NCBI GenBank assembly: GCA_031279575.1
Contig: JAITIG010000120.1
Span: 1-8,763, forward strand
Source of the DNA: Bifidobacteriaceae bacterium
GTDB lineage: Bacteria > Actinomycetota > Actinomycetes > Actinomycetales > WQXJ01
Direction: 5' to 3'
DNA: 8,763 nucleotides
Shown: one piece after another, positions 1-8,573 of the stretch
Layout: each line of letters starts with the position of its first letter
Position numbering within the stretch: position 1 is the first letter of the stretch
Notes under the pieces: generated by a model
What the model was told of the DNA's origin: nothing
What the model saw: the letters and a program-made list of their open reading frames with translations, nothing else
Databases searched by the model: none
Program-made: the position numbers and the translations under genes

Positions 1-114
1 GACCACCTGGCAGACATAGTCGGCCTCGACCAAGCCACCCGCAACCTCTACCTCTACCAAGGGCGCGGCAACGGCCGCTTCCGCGCCAAACCGCAAATCG
101 GCAACGGCTGGTAA
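1..114 (+). CDS. C-terminal end of an FG-GAP/VCBS-repeat protein (5' part outside window)
   Basis: Frame 1 is open from the window edge and encodes 37 residues before a TAA at 112-114. The visible end reads as one FG-GAP/VCBS-like blade: a D-x-x-x-D-hydrophobic-V-G start, then the core LYLYQGRGNGRF, then a closing QIGNGW. This spacing (LYLY-x-G-x-G-x-G-x-F followed by I-G-x-G-W) is characteristic of the C-terminal repeat blocks that many actinobacterial secreted hydrolases and cell-surface proteins carry after their catalytic domain. The catalytic part, any signal peptide and the start lie to the left of the window, so the enzyme type cannot be told. The gene converges on the minus-strand GNAT-like ORF with only 28 bp between the stops, and I see no obvious hairpin there. 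The fragment is too short for certainty, but the motif is distinctive. Confidence 0.72.
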   Translation, partial: DHLADIVGLDQATRNLYLYQGRGNGRFRAKPQIGNGW

Positions 115-142
115 CCCAACACCCCGCCCCGCCCCCAAGCGG

Positions 143-619
143 TCAACCCACCAACCGGCCCAAACGCTGCGCTCCCCGGGCCGCGCCGCGCTCCGCGCCA
201 GGCCCCGGCGCGGCGGCGAAGCCCCGCCCGCGCCAGCGCTTGGCCTGGGCCGGTCGGTCGGTCCAGAGCCACACCCGGGCCAGGCCGGCGCCGGCCAGCG
301 GGCCTGCGGCCCCGAACAAGAACTCCCACGGCTCCACCCGCGGGTCGGTCGAATAGGCCGCCACGAGCTCCGCCTCGCCTGGGCCGAAGGCCCCCCAAGC
401 CGCCAGGGCCGCCACCCGGTCCCCCCGGAAGACCAGCGCCACCTCGCACGGCCCGCCCGCCAGCCGGGCCAGCAGGCCGGGATGCTCGGCTATGACGGCA
501 TCGCCGTGGCGGGACATGAACCAGCGCAGCATGGAGCTTTCAGCCTCGATGCGGGCGTAGCTGAACGCCTCCGCCACGCCCGCGCCAGCTCTTCTGGCGC
601 CCCGCCGCCGCACGCTCAA
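143..619 (-). CDS. Small GNAT-like hypothetical protein coupled to pheT
   Basis: This 158-residue ORF starts at a TTG (619-617) that overlaps the pheT TGA stop in the sequence TTGA, an arrangement typical of translational coupling. An internal ATG (Met30, 532-530) is an alternative start. The middle reads like a degenerate acetyltransferase fold: strand-like segments around residues 58-65 (CEVALVFR) and 68-76, an ELVAAYSTDPR segment at 84-94, a Gly/Ala-rich helix at 102-112, then VWLWTDRP and a W-x-x-RGF ending at 116-134. The last pair resembles the final strand and the common GF ending of GNAT N-acetyltransferases. The usual acetyl-CoA-binding R/Q-x-x-G-x-G/A motif is not clear. The last 25 residues are low-complexity Gly/Ala/Arg. 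It could equally be an uncharacterised protein or a decaying gene. No substrate can be proposed. Its position as third gene after pheST implies cotranscription. Confidence 0.5.
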   Translation of the reverse strand: MSVRRRGARRAGAGVAEAFSYARIEAESSMLRWFMSRHGDAVIAEHPGLLARLAGGPCEVALVFRGDRVAALAAWGAFGPGEAELVAAYSTDPRVEPWEFLFGAAGPLAGAGLARVWLWTDRPAQAKRWRGRGFAAAPGPGAERGAARGAQRLGRLVG

Positions 620-3194
620 CCCCGCAGCCGCGCCCCGCAGGCCCGCTGGGCGGCTCGCACCGCGCCGTCGCGGGCGGCCGCGATCTCGGCTGGGGCCAAG
701 GTGTGGTCGGCGGCGCGCAGGCGCAGCGCCACCGCCACCGACTTCAAGCCGGGCGGGATTTGGCCGCCCTCGTAGACGTCGAACACCCGGACCTCCTCGG
801 CCAAGCCGCCCGCGCCCGCCTTGACGGCCGCCACCAAATCGCCCGCCGCCACCGCGCCGTCCACCACAAAGGCCAGGTCCTCTTTGGCCAGCGGCTGCGG
901 CGAGACCGCCCGGGCCGGCTGGATATCCGGCGCGGCCTCGATCAACGCGTCCAGGTCAAGCTCGAAGCCGACCGCCCCGCCCGGCAGCCCGGCCCCGGCC
1001 GCGGCCCTGGGGTCCAGTTCCCCGGCGTGCCCCACCAGGCGCCCGCCCACCCGCAGCGCGGCGCAGCGCCCGGGGTGGTAAGGCGGGTATTGGGCCTGCT
1101 CCGGGGCCAAAACCAGATGCAGGGCGCGCCCCACCGCCTGGGCGGCCTCGACCGCGTCGGCCCAATCGGCCGGCCGTCCCGGCCCCCACGGGCCAGGCCG
1201 CTCGCGCTGGCCCGCCAGCACTCCGGCGACATGCCTGGGCTGGGGCGGCACGGCCGCGAAGATCTGCTCCAGCACCTCCGGCGCCGGCCGGCGGTCGGCG
1301 CCGGGCAGCGGGGCCCGGCCGGCGCCGCCCTCGGCCGGGCGGGTCACCAGGCCGATCTCAAACAGGGCCAGATCGGCCAGCCCGCGCCCGGCGTTGCGCC
1401 GGGCCGCGCCCAGCAGGGTTTGCAGGATCTCGGTGCGCAGCAGCGGCGCGGCCGCGTCCAACGGGTTGGCCAGGCCCACCGCCCGCCGCCTGGGGTCGCC
1501 GGCGGCGTAGCCCAGGGCGTCGAACAGCTCGGCGCCCACAAACGGGTAGCTCAGCACCTCGACCAGGCCGAAGTCCGCCAGCGACCGGGCGGCCGAGCGC
1601 CTCAGCCGCTGCGACTTGGTCAGCCCGGCGCCGGCCGGCGCGGCCGGCAGCAGCGACGGGATGGCCGTGTAGCCCCCGATCCGGGCCACCTCCTCGACCA
1701 GGTCGATGGCGCGGGTCAAGTCCGGCCGCCAGCTCGGCGGCGTCACCAGCCAGCCGCCCGCCCCCGCCATCCACCCGGCCTGGCCGCCGGGCGCCTCGCC
1801 CGCTGGCGGGGCTCCCGGGGCGCCGGCGCGGGAGACGGCGCAGCCGATCTGCTCCAGGATCTGCGCCACCTGGTCGGCGCCGTAGGCCACGCCCACAATC
1901 TGCTCCGGGTAGCCCGGGTCGAACGGCACCGGGCCGGGCCGGATGGGCGAGCCCACATCGGTCGCGGCCGCATCGGCCTGGCCGCCGCCGAACTCCTCCA
2001 GCAGGTCCACCACCCGCTGGGCCGCCTGGGCCTGCAACTCCGGGTCCACGCCGCGCTCGAACCGCTTGGCCGCCTCCGAGCTGAGCTTGTGGCGCCGCGA
2101 GGCGCGCGCCACCGACACCGGGTCGAAGTGCGCCGCCTCGATCAGCAGGTCGCTGGTCCCGGCCGCCACCTCCGAGGAGGCGCCGCCCATGACGCCGGCC
2201 AAGCCCAGCACCCGGCTGGCCCGCGCTCCCCCCGGCGAGTCTGCGATCAGCAGGTCCTCCGGGTCCAAGGCGCGCTCCACGCCGTCCAAGGTGACCAGGC
2301 GCTCCCCCGCCTGGGCCCGGCGCACCACAATCGGCTCGGCCAGGCCGGCCAAATCGTAGGCGTGCAGCGGCTGGCCCAGCTCCAGCATGACGTAGTTGGT
2401 GACGTCCACCGCCAGCGAGATGGGCCGCATGCCGGCCTGCTCCAGGCGGCGGCGCATCCAATCCGGCGCCGGGCCCGCCGCCGCGCAGCCGCGCACCACC
2501 CGGGCCGCGAACCGGTCGCAGCCGGCCCGCCCGCGGATGGGCGCGGCATCGTCCAACTCGACTTGGAAACCGCCTGGGCCCGGGGGCGGCACGGCGATCA
2601 AGGCCGGGTCGCGGAAGGGCGCGCCGGTGGCGTGGCTAAACTCGCGCGCCACCCCCCGGATGGAGAAGCAGTAGCCGCGGTCGGGGGTGACGTTGACCTC
2701 GACGGTTTGCTCGTCCAGGTGCAGCAGGGGGATCAGATCGGCCCCGACGGGCGGGTCCAAACCAAGCCGGGAGAGCACCATGATGCCGCTGTGGTCCTCC
2801 CCCAAGCCGAGCTCGCGGGCCGAGCAGATCATGCCGTCGGAAATGTGGCCGTAGGTCTTGCGGCTGGAGATGGCGAACGGGCCGGGCAGGACCGCGCCGG
2901 GCAGCGCCACCGCCACCTTGTCGCCGGCGGAGAAGTTGCGCGCCCCGCACACGATGCCGCGCACGCCGCCGTTCGCCTCCCCCACCTCGACTTGGCACCA
3001 GTTGATGGTTTTGCCGTTCTTCTGCGGCTCGGGGCGGGCTTCGAGCACCAAGCCGACCACCAGCGGGCCTTGGACGCCAGAGCCGATGACGGCCTCCTCC
3101 TCCAAGCCGACCGAGACCAGGGCGGCCGCCACCGCCTGCCCGTCGCGGCCCTCCAGCGGGGCGAACTCAGCCAGCCACGGCAGCGGGACGCGCA

Positions 3195-3195
<1 letters not shown>
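616..3195 (-). CDS. pheT: Phenylalanine--tRNA ligase beta subunit
   Basis: This is the beta subunit of cytoplasmic phenylalanyl-tRNA synthetase, which with PheS (alpha2beta2) charges tRNA-Phe and edits mischarged Tyr-tRNA-Phe. The product is 859 residues. It begins MRVPLPWLAEF, the usual PheT start; a GTG one codon upstream (3198) is possible, but the ATG at 3195 matches the family and overlaps the pheS stop as TGATG. Visible domains are an EMAP-type tRNA-binding OB fold at about 40-155 (ending DHSGIMVL), the B3/B4 editing module at about 215-400 (QPLHAYD, GVMGG-x-SEV, KLSSEAAKRFERGVDP), the B5 domain at about 425-515 (PSWRPDLTRAIDLVEEVARI), a catalytic-like core at about 535-760, and the ferredoxin-fold anticodon-binding domain at about 767-858 (PLAKEDLAFVVD). 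A Gly/Ala/Pro-rich insertion lies at about 457-481 inside B5. No frameshift is seen and the length is normal for the family. Confidence 0.97.
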
Positions 3196-4556
<1,361 letters not shown>

Positions 4557-6380
4557 TCACTGGCGGACGGAGCGGACGCGCTCGATCAAGTCCTGCTTGG
4601 TGTGGACGCCGAGTTTGCGGTAGATGCTGCGAATGTGGGACTTGGTGGTGTTCTCCGAGATGTAGAGCAGCTTGGAGATCCCGGCGGCGGAGCGCCCCTG
4701 GCCCAGCAGCGGCAGCATCTCGGCCTCGCGCGGGGTCAGGCCAAACCCGGTGGACAAGGACTGGCAGTTGGCCAAGAAGCGGTTGTCATCGGCCACCACC
4801 ACCTGCCGGGCGCCCACTTCCGGCCCCGCCCCGGCCGCGGATTCGGCCCCGGCCTCCAACTGCGGCGCCCCGGGGCGGGCGGGCCGCTGCCGCCTCACCA
4901 GCAGCAGCGAGACCAAGGAGAGAACGTAAAGCGAGGCCAGGGCCACCGCGGCCAAGGTCAGCGGGCCTTGGTCGTCCGGGCCGCCGGCCGCGAAGCCCAG
5001 CCCCACGCCCGCCAGGTTGGCCGCCGCGACCCCGGCCAGGCCGCCGCCGAACACGGCTTGGGCCGGCAACCGGGTCTGCGCCGCGGTCACCGCCAGCAGG
5101 TAGAGGAACGGGATTGAGACCGTCATGTAGCCCATGTGGACCAAGGCGCTGGTGATCCCGGGCAGCGCGTTGAGCGCGAAGGGCAGCAGCAAAAACCCGC
5201 CGGCCGAGATCGGCAAAGCCAGGCGGTAGGCCGCCGTGATGTCCAACGGCCGCTTCAGCGCCAGCGCCGAGAGCAGCAGGATTGCGACCACCACCAGCGA
5301 GGCGGCTATCGACACCTGCTGGAAGCTGCGCAGCGGCAGGCGCTCCTGGCCGGAGATTTGCGACATCAGACCGCTCATAAAGGCCAGCGAGGCGGTGATC
5401 AGCAGCCCGCGCCAGCACAGGTCCAAGGCCCGCCCCAGCCCGCGCCGCCGCGCCTGGCCGGACGGTGCCGCCGGCGCCGCCCCGGGTCGGCTGGCCTGGC
5501 CGGACGATGCCGCCGGCGCCGCCCCGCCGGGCGTTGCGGCCGGGCGGGGGCGGGTTGGCTCGGCGGCCCAGGTGAACTCGGTTCGGGGAGGCGGCGCGGC
5601 CTGCCGGGGCGCCAGGCCGGCGGCTTCGGCCCCCAAGGGCCCGCCATCGCCGGGGCGGCCGGCCCCGGCGCGGATGGCGTCTTGAAGCAGCCACAACAGG
5701 GCCGCCGAGACCAGCGCGGCGGCAATCAAGCACGGGACGAGGGCGAATCCGGGCAACGCTATCGCCAGCAGGTAGACCACCAGCCCCAGCAGGTAAGCCC
5801 CGATCAGCTGCCGGTAGAGCCGGCCCGGCGGGATGGCGCAGAACACCTGCGACCAGCCCAGGAAGAACAATCCGCTGCCCGCGCCGTAGAACAGCGCGAT
5901 GGCCACGATCAGCGGCTGCCCCAGCCGCGTGGCCGGGGCGGCCGAATCGGTCAGCACCAGCGCCTGGGCCAGGGCCAAGCAGACGCAAACAGCGGCCGCG
6001 GGCGCGACAACCCGGCGCCGCCAAGCCCGCCGGCGCAACGCCAACCCCGCCCCCAGCGCCAGCACCAGCGCTTGCAGGCCGAGCAGGCTGATCCGGTAGG
6101 GCGCCCAGCGGGGGCAATCGGTCGGGGCGACGTGGGACAGCAGCGTGGGCGAGTGCAGCAAGACAAACTCGGCGGCCAAGAACAAGGCGTAGCCGGCCAC
6201 CACCGCCAAGCCGCGCCTGTCCGCCGCTCCCCGGCGGGCGCCGGCTTCGCCACCGGCTGAATTATCCGGGCCGGCCGGCCGCTCGCCGCCTTGGCCGGCG
6301 TCGGCTTGGCGCCCGGCGGGCGGCTTGCTTGGGGCGGTGCCGGCGCCCAGGCCAACCCGCTTGGCACCTTCCCGGCGCAC
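4557..6380 (-). CDS. Twelve-TM membrane protein with C-terminal LuxR-type HTH (transcription regulator)
   Basis: The 607-residue product is a membrane-embedded transcription factor candidate. Twelve hydrophobic segments lie at about 57-76, 87-114, 124-143, 156-176, 192-211, 213-234, 324-342, 357-376, 387-406, 412-433, 443-464 and 474-495. This 6+6 layout is like a transporter fold, with a long central loop at about 235-323 that is Pro/Ala/Gly-rich. After a linker comes a LuxR/GerE helix-turn-helix at about 546-604 (FGLTPREAEMLPLL, then ISENTTKSHIRSIYRKLGV). No receiver, ATPase or kinase domain is seen, so the membrane part probably senses the ligand. I chose the GTG at 6380 because GGGGGG (6393-6388) lies 7 nt upstream. 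The frame is open to a GTG at 6542, but that start has no ribosome site and lies inside the inverted-repeat array. A TTG just before TM1 is a third option. It is divergent from the flavoprotein gene, which it probably controls. Confidence 0.88.
   Translation of the reverse strand: MRREGAKRVGLGAGTAPSKPPAGRQADAGQGGERPAGPDNSAGGEAGARRGAADRRGLAVVAGYALFLAAEFVLLHSPTLLSHVAPTDCPRWAPYRISLLGLQALVLALGAGLALRRRAWRRRVVAPAAAVCVCLALAQALVLTDSAAPATRLGQPLIVAIALFYGAGSGLFFLGWSQVFCAIPPGRLYRQLIGAYLLGLVVYLLAIALPGFALVPCLIAAALVSAALLWLLQDAIRAGAGRPGDGGPLGAEAAGLAPRQAAPPPRTEFTWAAEPTRPRPAATPGGAAPAASSGQASRPGAAPAAPSGQARRRGLGRALDLCWRGLLITASLAFMSGLMSQISGQERLPLRSFQQVSIAASLVVVAILLLSALALKRPLDITAAYRLALPISAGGFLLLPFALNALPGITSALVHMGYMTVSIPFLYLLAVTAAQTRLPAQAVFGGGLAGVAAANLAGVGLGFAAGGPDDQGPLTLAAVALASLYVLSLVSLLLVRRQRPARPGAPQLEAGAESAAGAGPEVGARQVVVADDNRFLANCQSLSTGFGLTPREAEMLPLLGQGRSAAGISKLLYISENTTKSHIRSIYRKLGVHTKQDLIERVRSVRQ
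5452..5526 (-). repeat. In-frame 42-bp-period duplication in the LuxR protein's central loop
   Basis: Two 33-bp copies (5452-5484 and 5494-5526) differ by one base and are offset by 42 bp. They encode GAAPAASSGQA and GAAPAAPSGQA, 14 residues apart, at about residues 286-310 of the loop between TM6 and TM7. The multiple-of-three period keeps the frame. This looks like a recent tandem duplication in a disordered linker. Confidence 0.85.
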
Positions 6381-6387
6381 CCTGTAA

Positions 6388-6393
6388 CCCCCC
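6388..6393 (-). promoter_or_regulatory. Candidate ribosome binding site for the membrane LuxR gene
   Basis: GGGGGG on the minus strand lies 7 nt before the GTG at 6380. It is the best purine-rich motif before any of the in-frame start candidates and is the main reason for choosing this start. Confidence 0.45.
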
Positions 6394-6500
6394 TGCTGCG
6401 ATGGCTTTGCGCCACCGACGCCGAATCCTGCAAACCCTCGCCACCTGCGCGGCAACCGACTCGCCAGGGGGCCGGCCGGCGCCGCCGCCGCCCGGTCCCG

Positions 6501-6598
6501 GCGGTTCTCACCCGCCAGGGGTGAGGCAAAACCGCAATTCACCAGCTACGGGTGGTGAAACCGCGGTTTGGGGCACCTACCGTAGCACAAGAGCGGTT
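6501..6598. promoter_or_regulatory. Nested inverted-repeat array between divergent genes (candidate operators)
   Basis: Several dyads share the same half-sites. Dyad one is GCGGTT (6501-6506) plus CTCACCC (6507-6513), a 5-nt centre, then GGGTGAG (6519-6525) and AACCGC (6530-6535). Dyad two is AAACCGC (6529-6535) plus TTCACCA (6538-6544), an 8-nt centre, then TGGTGAA (6553-6559) and GCGGTTT (6563-6569). Inside it, AAACCGCGGTTT (6558-6569) is a perfect 12-bp palindrome. A further GCGGTT lies at 6593-6598. AACCGC/GCGGTT elements begin at 6501, 6530, 6559, 6563 and 6593, giving recurring 29-30 bp steps, close to three helical turns. The repeats are seen directly. Their role as binding sites for the adjacent LuxR-type regulator is inferred from position. 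Confidence 0.6.
6555..6583 (+). promoter_or_regulatory. Tentative promoter for the flavoprotein gene
   Basis: GTGAAA (6555-6560) and TACCGT (6578-6583) are separated by 17 bp and loosely match -35 and -10 elements (4/6 and 3/6). The 12-bp palindrome at 6558-6569 overlaps the -35 and the spacer, a place where a bound regulator could affect RNA polymerase. The predicted leader would be roughly 130 nt. The match is weak and no experiment supports it. Confidence 0.28.
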
Positions 6599-6671
6599 GC
6601 CGCAAAGGCCGCCAGGCCACCCGGCCGGGCGCCAGCCTGCGCTGAGACCAGCGGCCGCTCGAGGCAAGTAT

Positions 6672-6700
6672 TCCCGGCGGGCCCGCTGAGGCCGCCGGGA
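6672..6700 (+). promoter_or_regulatory. Nine-bp GC-rich hairpin in the flavoprotein 5' leader
   Basis: TCCCGGCGG (6672-6680) and CCGCCGGGA (6692-6700) are perfect inverted repeats with an 11-nt loop, ending 11 nt before the ribosome binding site. No U tract follows. It could be an RNA stem that affects translation or mRNA stability, an attenuator, or a further operator. The pairing is seen directly; the role is unknown. Confidence 0.5.
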
Positions 6701-6711
6701 TGCGTGACAAC

Positions 6712-6717
6712 AGGAGG
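6712..6717 (+). promoter_or_regulatory. Strong Shine-Dalgarno of the flavoprotein gene
   Basis: AGGAGG lies 5 nt before the ATG at 6723, in AT-richer surroundings (ACAACAGGAGGAAACA). It fixes the start and suggests efficient translation once the mRNA is made. Confidence 0.9.
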
Positions 6718-6722
6718 AAACA

Positions 6723-8525
6723 ATGCAAACAGAACCGAACGGCATCGGCGAATCCCCGCACCGCGCAGGCGCCGGGGACAGCGGCGCCAAGGCGCCACAG
6801 GCGCGGCGCGGTGGCGCGGGCTTCACCCGGCGCGCCTTCCTGGGCGGCTTGGGCGCGACAGTGGCGGTGACAGCGGGCGGCCTGGCCGGCTGCTCCCCCG
6901 CCAAAGAAGGCGGCGCCGGCGGCGCCACCGGCGGGGCCGCCAGCCCCGCCGCCAGCGACGGCAAACCAGCTTTTCTGACCCCTCCCGCCCCGCCCGAGCA
7001 GGTCGCCGAAGAGCTGAGCTGCGATGTGCTGGTGATCGGTTTGGGGCTGGCGGGCGTCACCGCGGCGCGCCAAGCGGTTGAGGACAACGCCTCGGTCATC
7101 GGCATCGACAAGCAGGAGGTGCTGTCCTGGGTGACCATGGCGGGCGACTTCGGCGTGGTCGGCTCCCAAATCCAAAAGGATCTCGGCATCGAGTGGGCGG
7201 CCAAGACGGACATCGTCAACCAACTGCAAAAGGACATGACCTACCGCACCAATCCGGCCCTGTTCAACTACTGGTACGACCATTCCGGGGCGGACTTCGA
7301 CTGGTTTGTCGAGGGCGCCGAGTTCGAGGTCCTGACCTCCAGCGCGGCCAACAAGCAAACCGACCTGCCCAACTACATCCGCCCCAAGTGCTTCCCGCCG
7401 CTGGAGGGCTACGACTGGCGCACCGAGTACTACCCGTACTTCCACGGCACCATCACCACCAACCCGAACATGGACTGGGCCTGCGGCAACACCCTGGCGC
7501 TGGCGGAGGCCAAGGGGGCCAAGTTCCTCTACGGCACCGCCGGGGAACAGCTCATCACCGACGCCTCCGGGGCGGTCACCGGCGCCTATGTGCGCGACAA
7601 AGACGGTGTCTACCGCAAGATCAACGCCAAGACCGTGGTTCTGGCGACCGGGGACTTCGGCAACAACCAGGCCATGCGCGACTACTACATCCCCTGGGCG
7701 GCCGAGTTCCCCAGCATCTACACCCAGATGGACGCCAACGGCTCGCCCTGCGACACCGGCGACGGCCAGCTGATGGGCATGTGGGCCGGCGGGGAGATGG
7801 AACTCGGCCCGCTGGCGCCGATGACCCACCACATGGGCGGCGCTTTGGGCGTCAACGCCTACCTGCAGCTGAACATGGAGGGCCGGCGGTTCATGAACGA
7901 GGACATCCCCGGGCAGAACATCGCCGACCAGCTCTCGCGCCAACCGAAGAAGCAGTCTTGGCAGATCTTCGACTCGAAGTGGCCTGAGCAGTTGGCCAGC
8001 CAGCCCACCGGCCACGGCTACGTCAACTACTACGTGCCGGATGACAAGATCGGCGAGTACGAGACGGTGCTGGCGGGCTTCGGCCTGGGCTACACCACCA
8101 AGGCCATGGTCGAGGAGAACGTGACCTTCAAAGCGGACACCATTGACGAGCTGGCGGCTCTGATGGAGTTGCCGGTAGATGTGGTCAAAGCCGAGATCGC
8201 GCGCTACAACGAGCTGTGCGAGCAAGGCTACGACGCCGATTTCGGCAAGGACCCGCGCCGCCTCTACCCGGTGGTGGAGGCGCCCTTCTACGCCTGCAAC
8301 TTCGGCAATGCCGGCATGCTGGTGGTGATGGGCGGCCTCAATGTCGACCAGAACATGCACGTTTTGGCGGCCGACGGCCAGCCGATTCCGGGCCTGTACG
8401 CGGCCGGCAACAACATGGGCGGCCGCTTCCTGGTTGAGTACCCGGTCACGGTGGCCGGCATCAGCTTGGCGACCGCGCTCTGCTTTGGCCGCCTGGCCGG
8501 CCAAAACGCCGCCGCCGGCATCTGA
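6723..8525 (+). CDS. Tat-exported lipoprotein FAD flavoprotein (fumarate reductase/ketosteroid dehydrogenase superfamily)
   Basis: The 600-residue product is an extracytoplasmic FAD enzyme. A twin-arginine signal (TRRAFLGG, Arg36-Arg37) and hydrophobic stretch end in a lipobox LAGC, so Cys57 is the likely lipid anchor. A Gly/Ala-rich tether (about 61-80) follows. The FAD-binding Rossmann start is at 101-130 (DVLVIGLGLAGVTAA, Asp129 ending strand 2). Further family signatures are VVLATGDFG (305-313), DTGDGQLMGMWAGG (344-357), GRRFMNED (387-394) and the closing PGLYAAGNNMGGRF (556-569) and GISLATALCFGRLAG (579-593). These place it in the FAD_binding_2 superfamily. Residues expected for fumarate reduction are not evident: TTRD is replaced around residue 397, HHTMGG by LVVMGG (533-538), and NRLGG by a YPVTV segment (573-577). 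There are no CxxCH haem sites and no FMN-binding domain. The substrate is unknown; the enzyme could act as reductase or dehydrogenase. Divergence from the membrane LuxR gene suggests substrate induction. Confidence 0.9.
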   Translation: MQTEPNGIGESPHRAGAGDSGAKAPQARRGGAGFTRRAFLGGLGATVAVTAGGLAGCSPAKEGGAGGATGGAASPAASDGKPAFLTPPAPPEQVAEELSCDVLVIGLGLAGVTAARQAVEDNASVIGIDKQEVLSWVTMAGDFGVVGSQIQKDLGIEWAAKTDIVNQLQKDMTYRTNPALFNYWYDHSGADFDWFVEGAEFEVLTSSAANKQTDLPNYIRPKCFPPLEGYDWRTEYYPYFHGTITTNPNMDWACGNTLALAEAKGAKFLYGTAGEQLITDASGAVTGAYVRDKDGVYRKINAKTVVLATGDFGNNQAMRDYYIPWAAEFPSIYTQMDANGSPCDTGDGQLMGMWAGGEMELGPLAPMTHHMGGALGVNAYLQLNMEGRRFMNEDIPGQNIADQLSRQPKKQSWQIFDSKWPEQLASQPTGHGYVNYYVPDDKIGEYETVLAGFGLGYTTKAMVEENVTFKADTIDELAALMELPVDVVKAEIARYNELCEQGYDADFGKDPRRLYPVVEAPFYACNFGNAGMLVVMGGLNVDQNMHVLAADGQPIPGLYAAGNNMGGRFLVEYPVTVAGISLATALCFGRLAGQNAAAGI

Positions 8526-8573
8526 GGTATCAAGACCGCCGCCCCGCTTCGCGCCGCGGCCAACGCGCCATTA

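Noticed and set aside
54..449. A 131-codon minus-strand frame crossing the left end
   Set aside because: It is Gly/Arg-rich, overlaps both the FG-GAP tail and the GNAT-like ORF, and has no recognisable domain.
5136..6260. A 374-codon plus-strand open frame opposite the membrane regulator
   Set aside because: Its product is Gln/Arg/Gly-rich low complexity and conflicts with a convincing 12-TM LuxR protein on the other strand.
6546..8504. A 652-codon open frame on the minus strand
   Set aside because: It is antisense to the flavoprotein gene, whose Tat signal, FAD motifs and ribosome site are clear. The antisense product is Val/Gly/His-rich without domain signatures.
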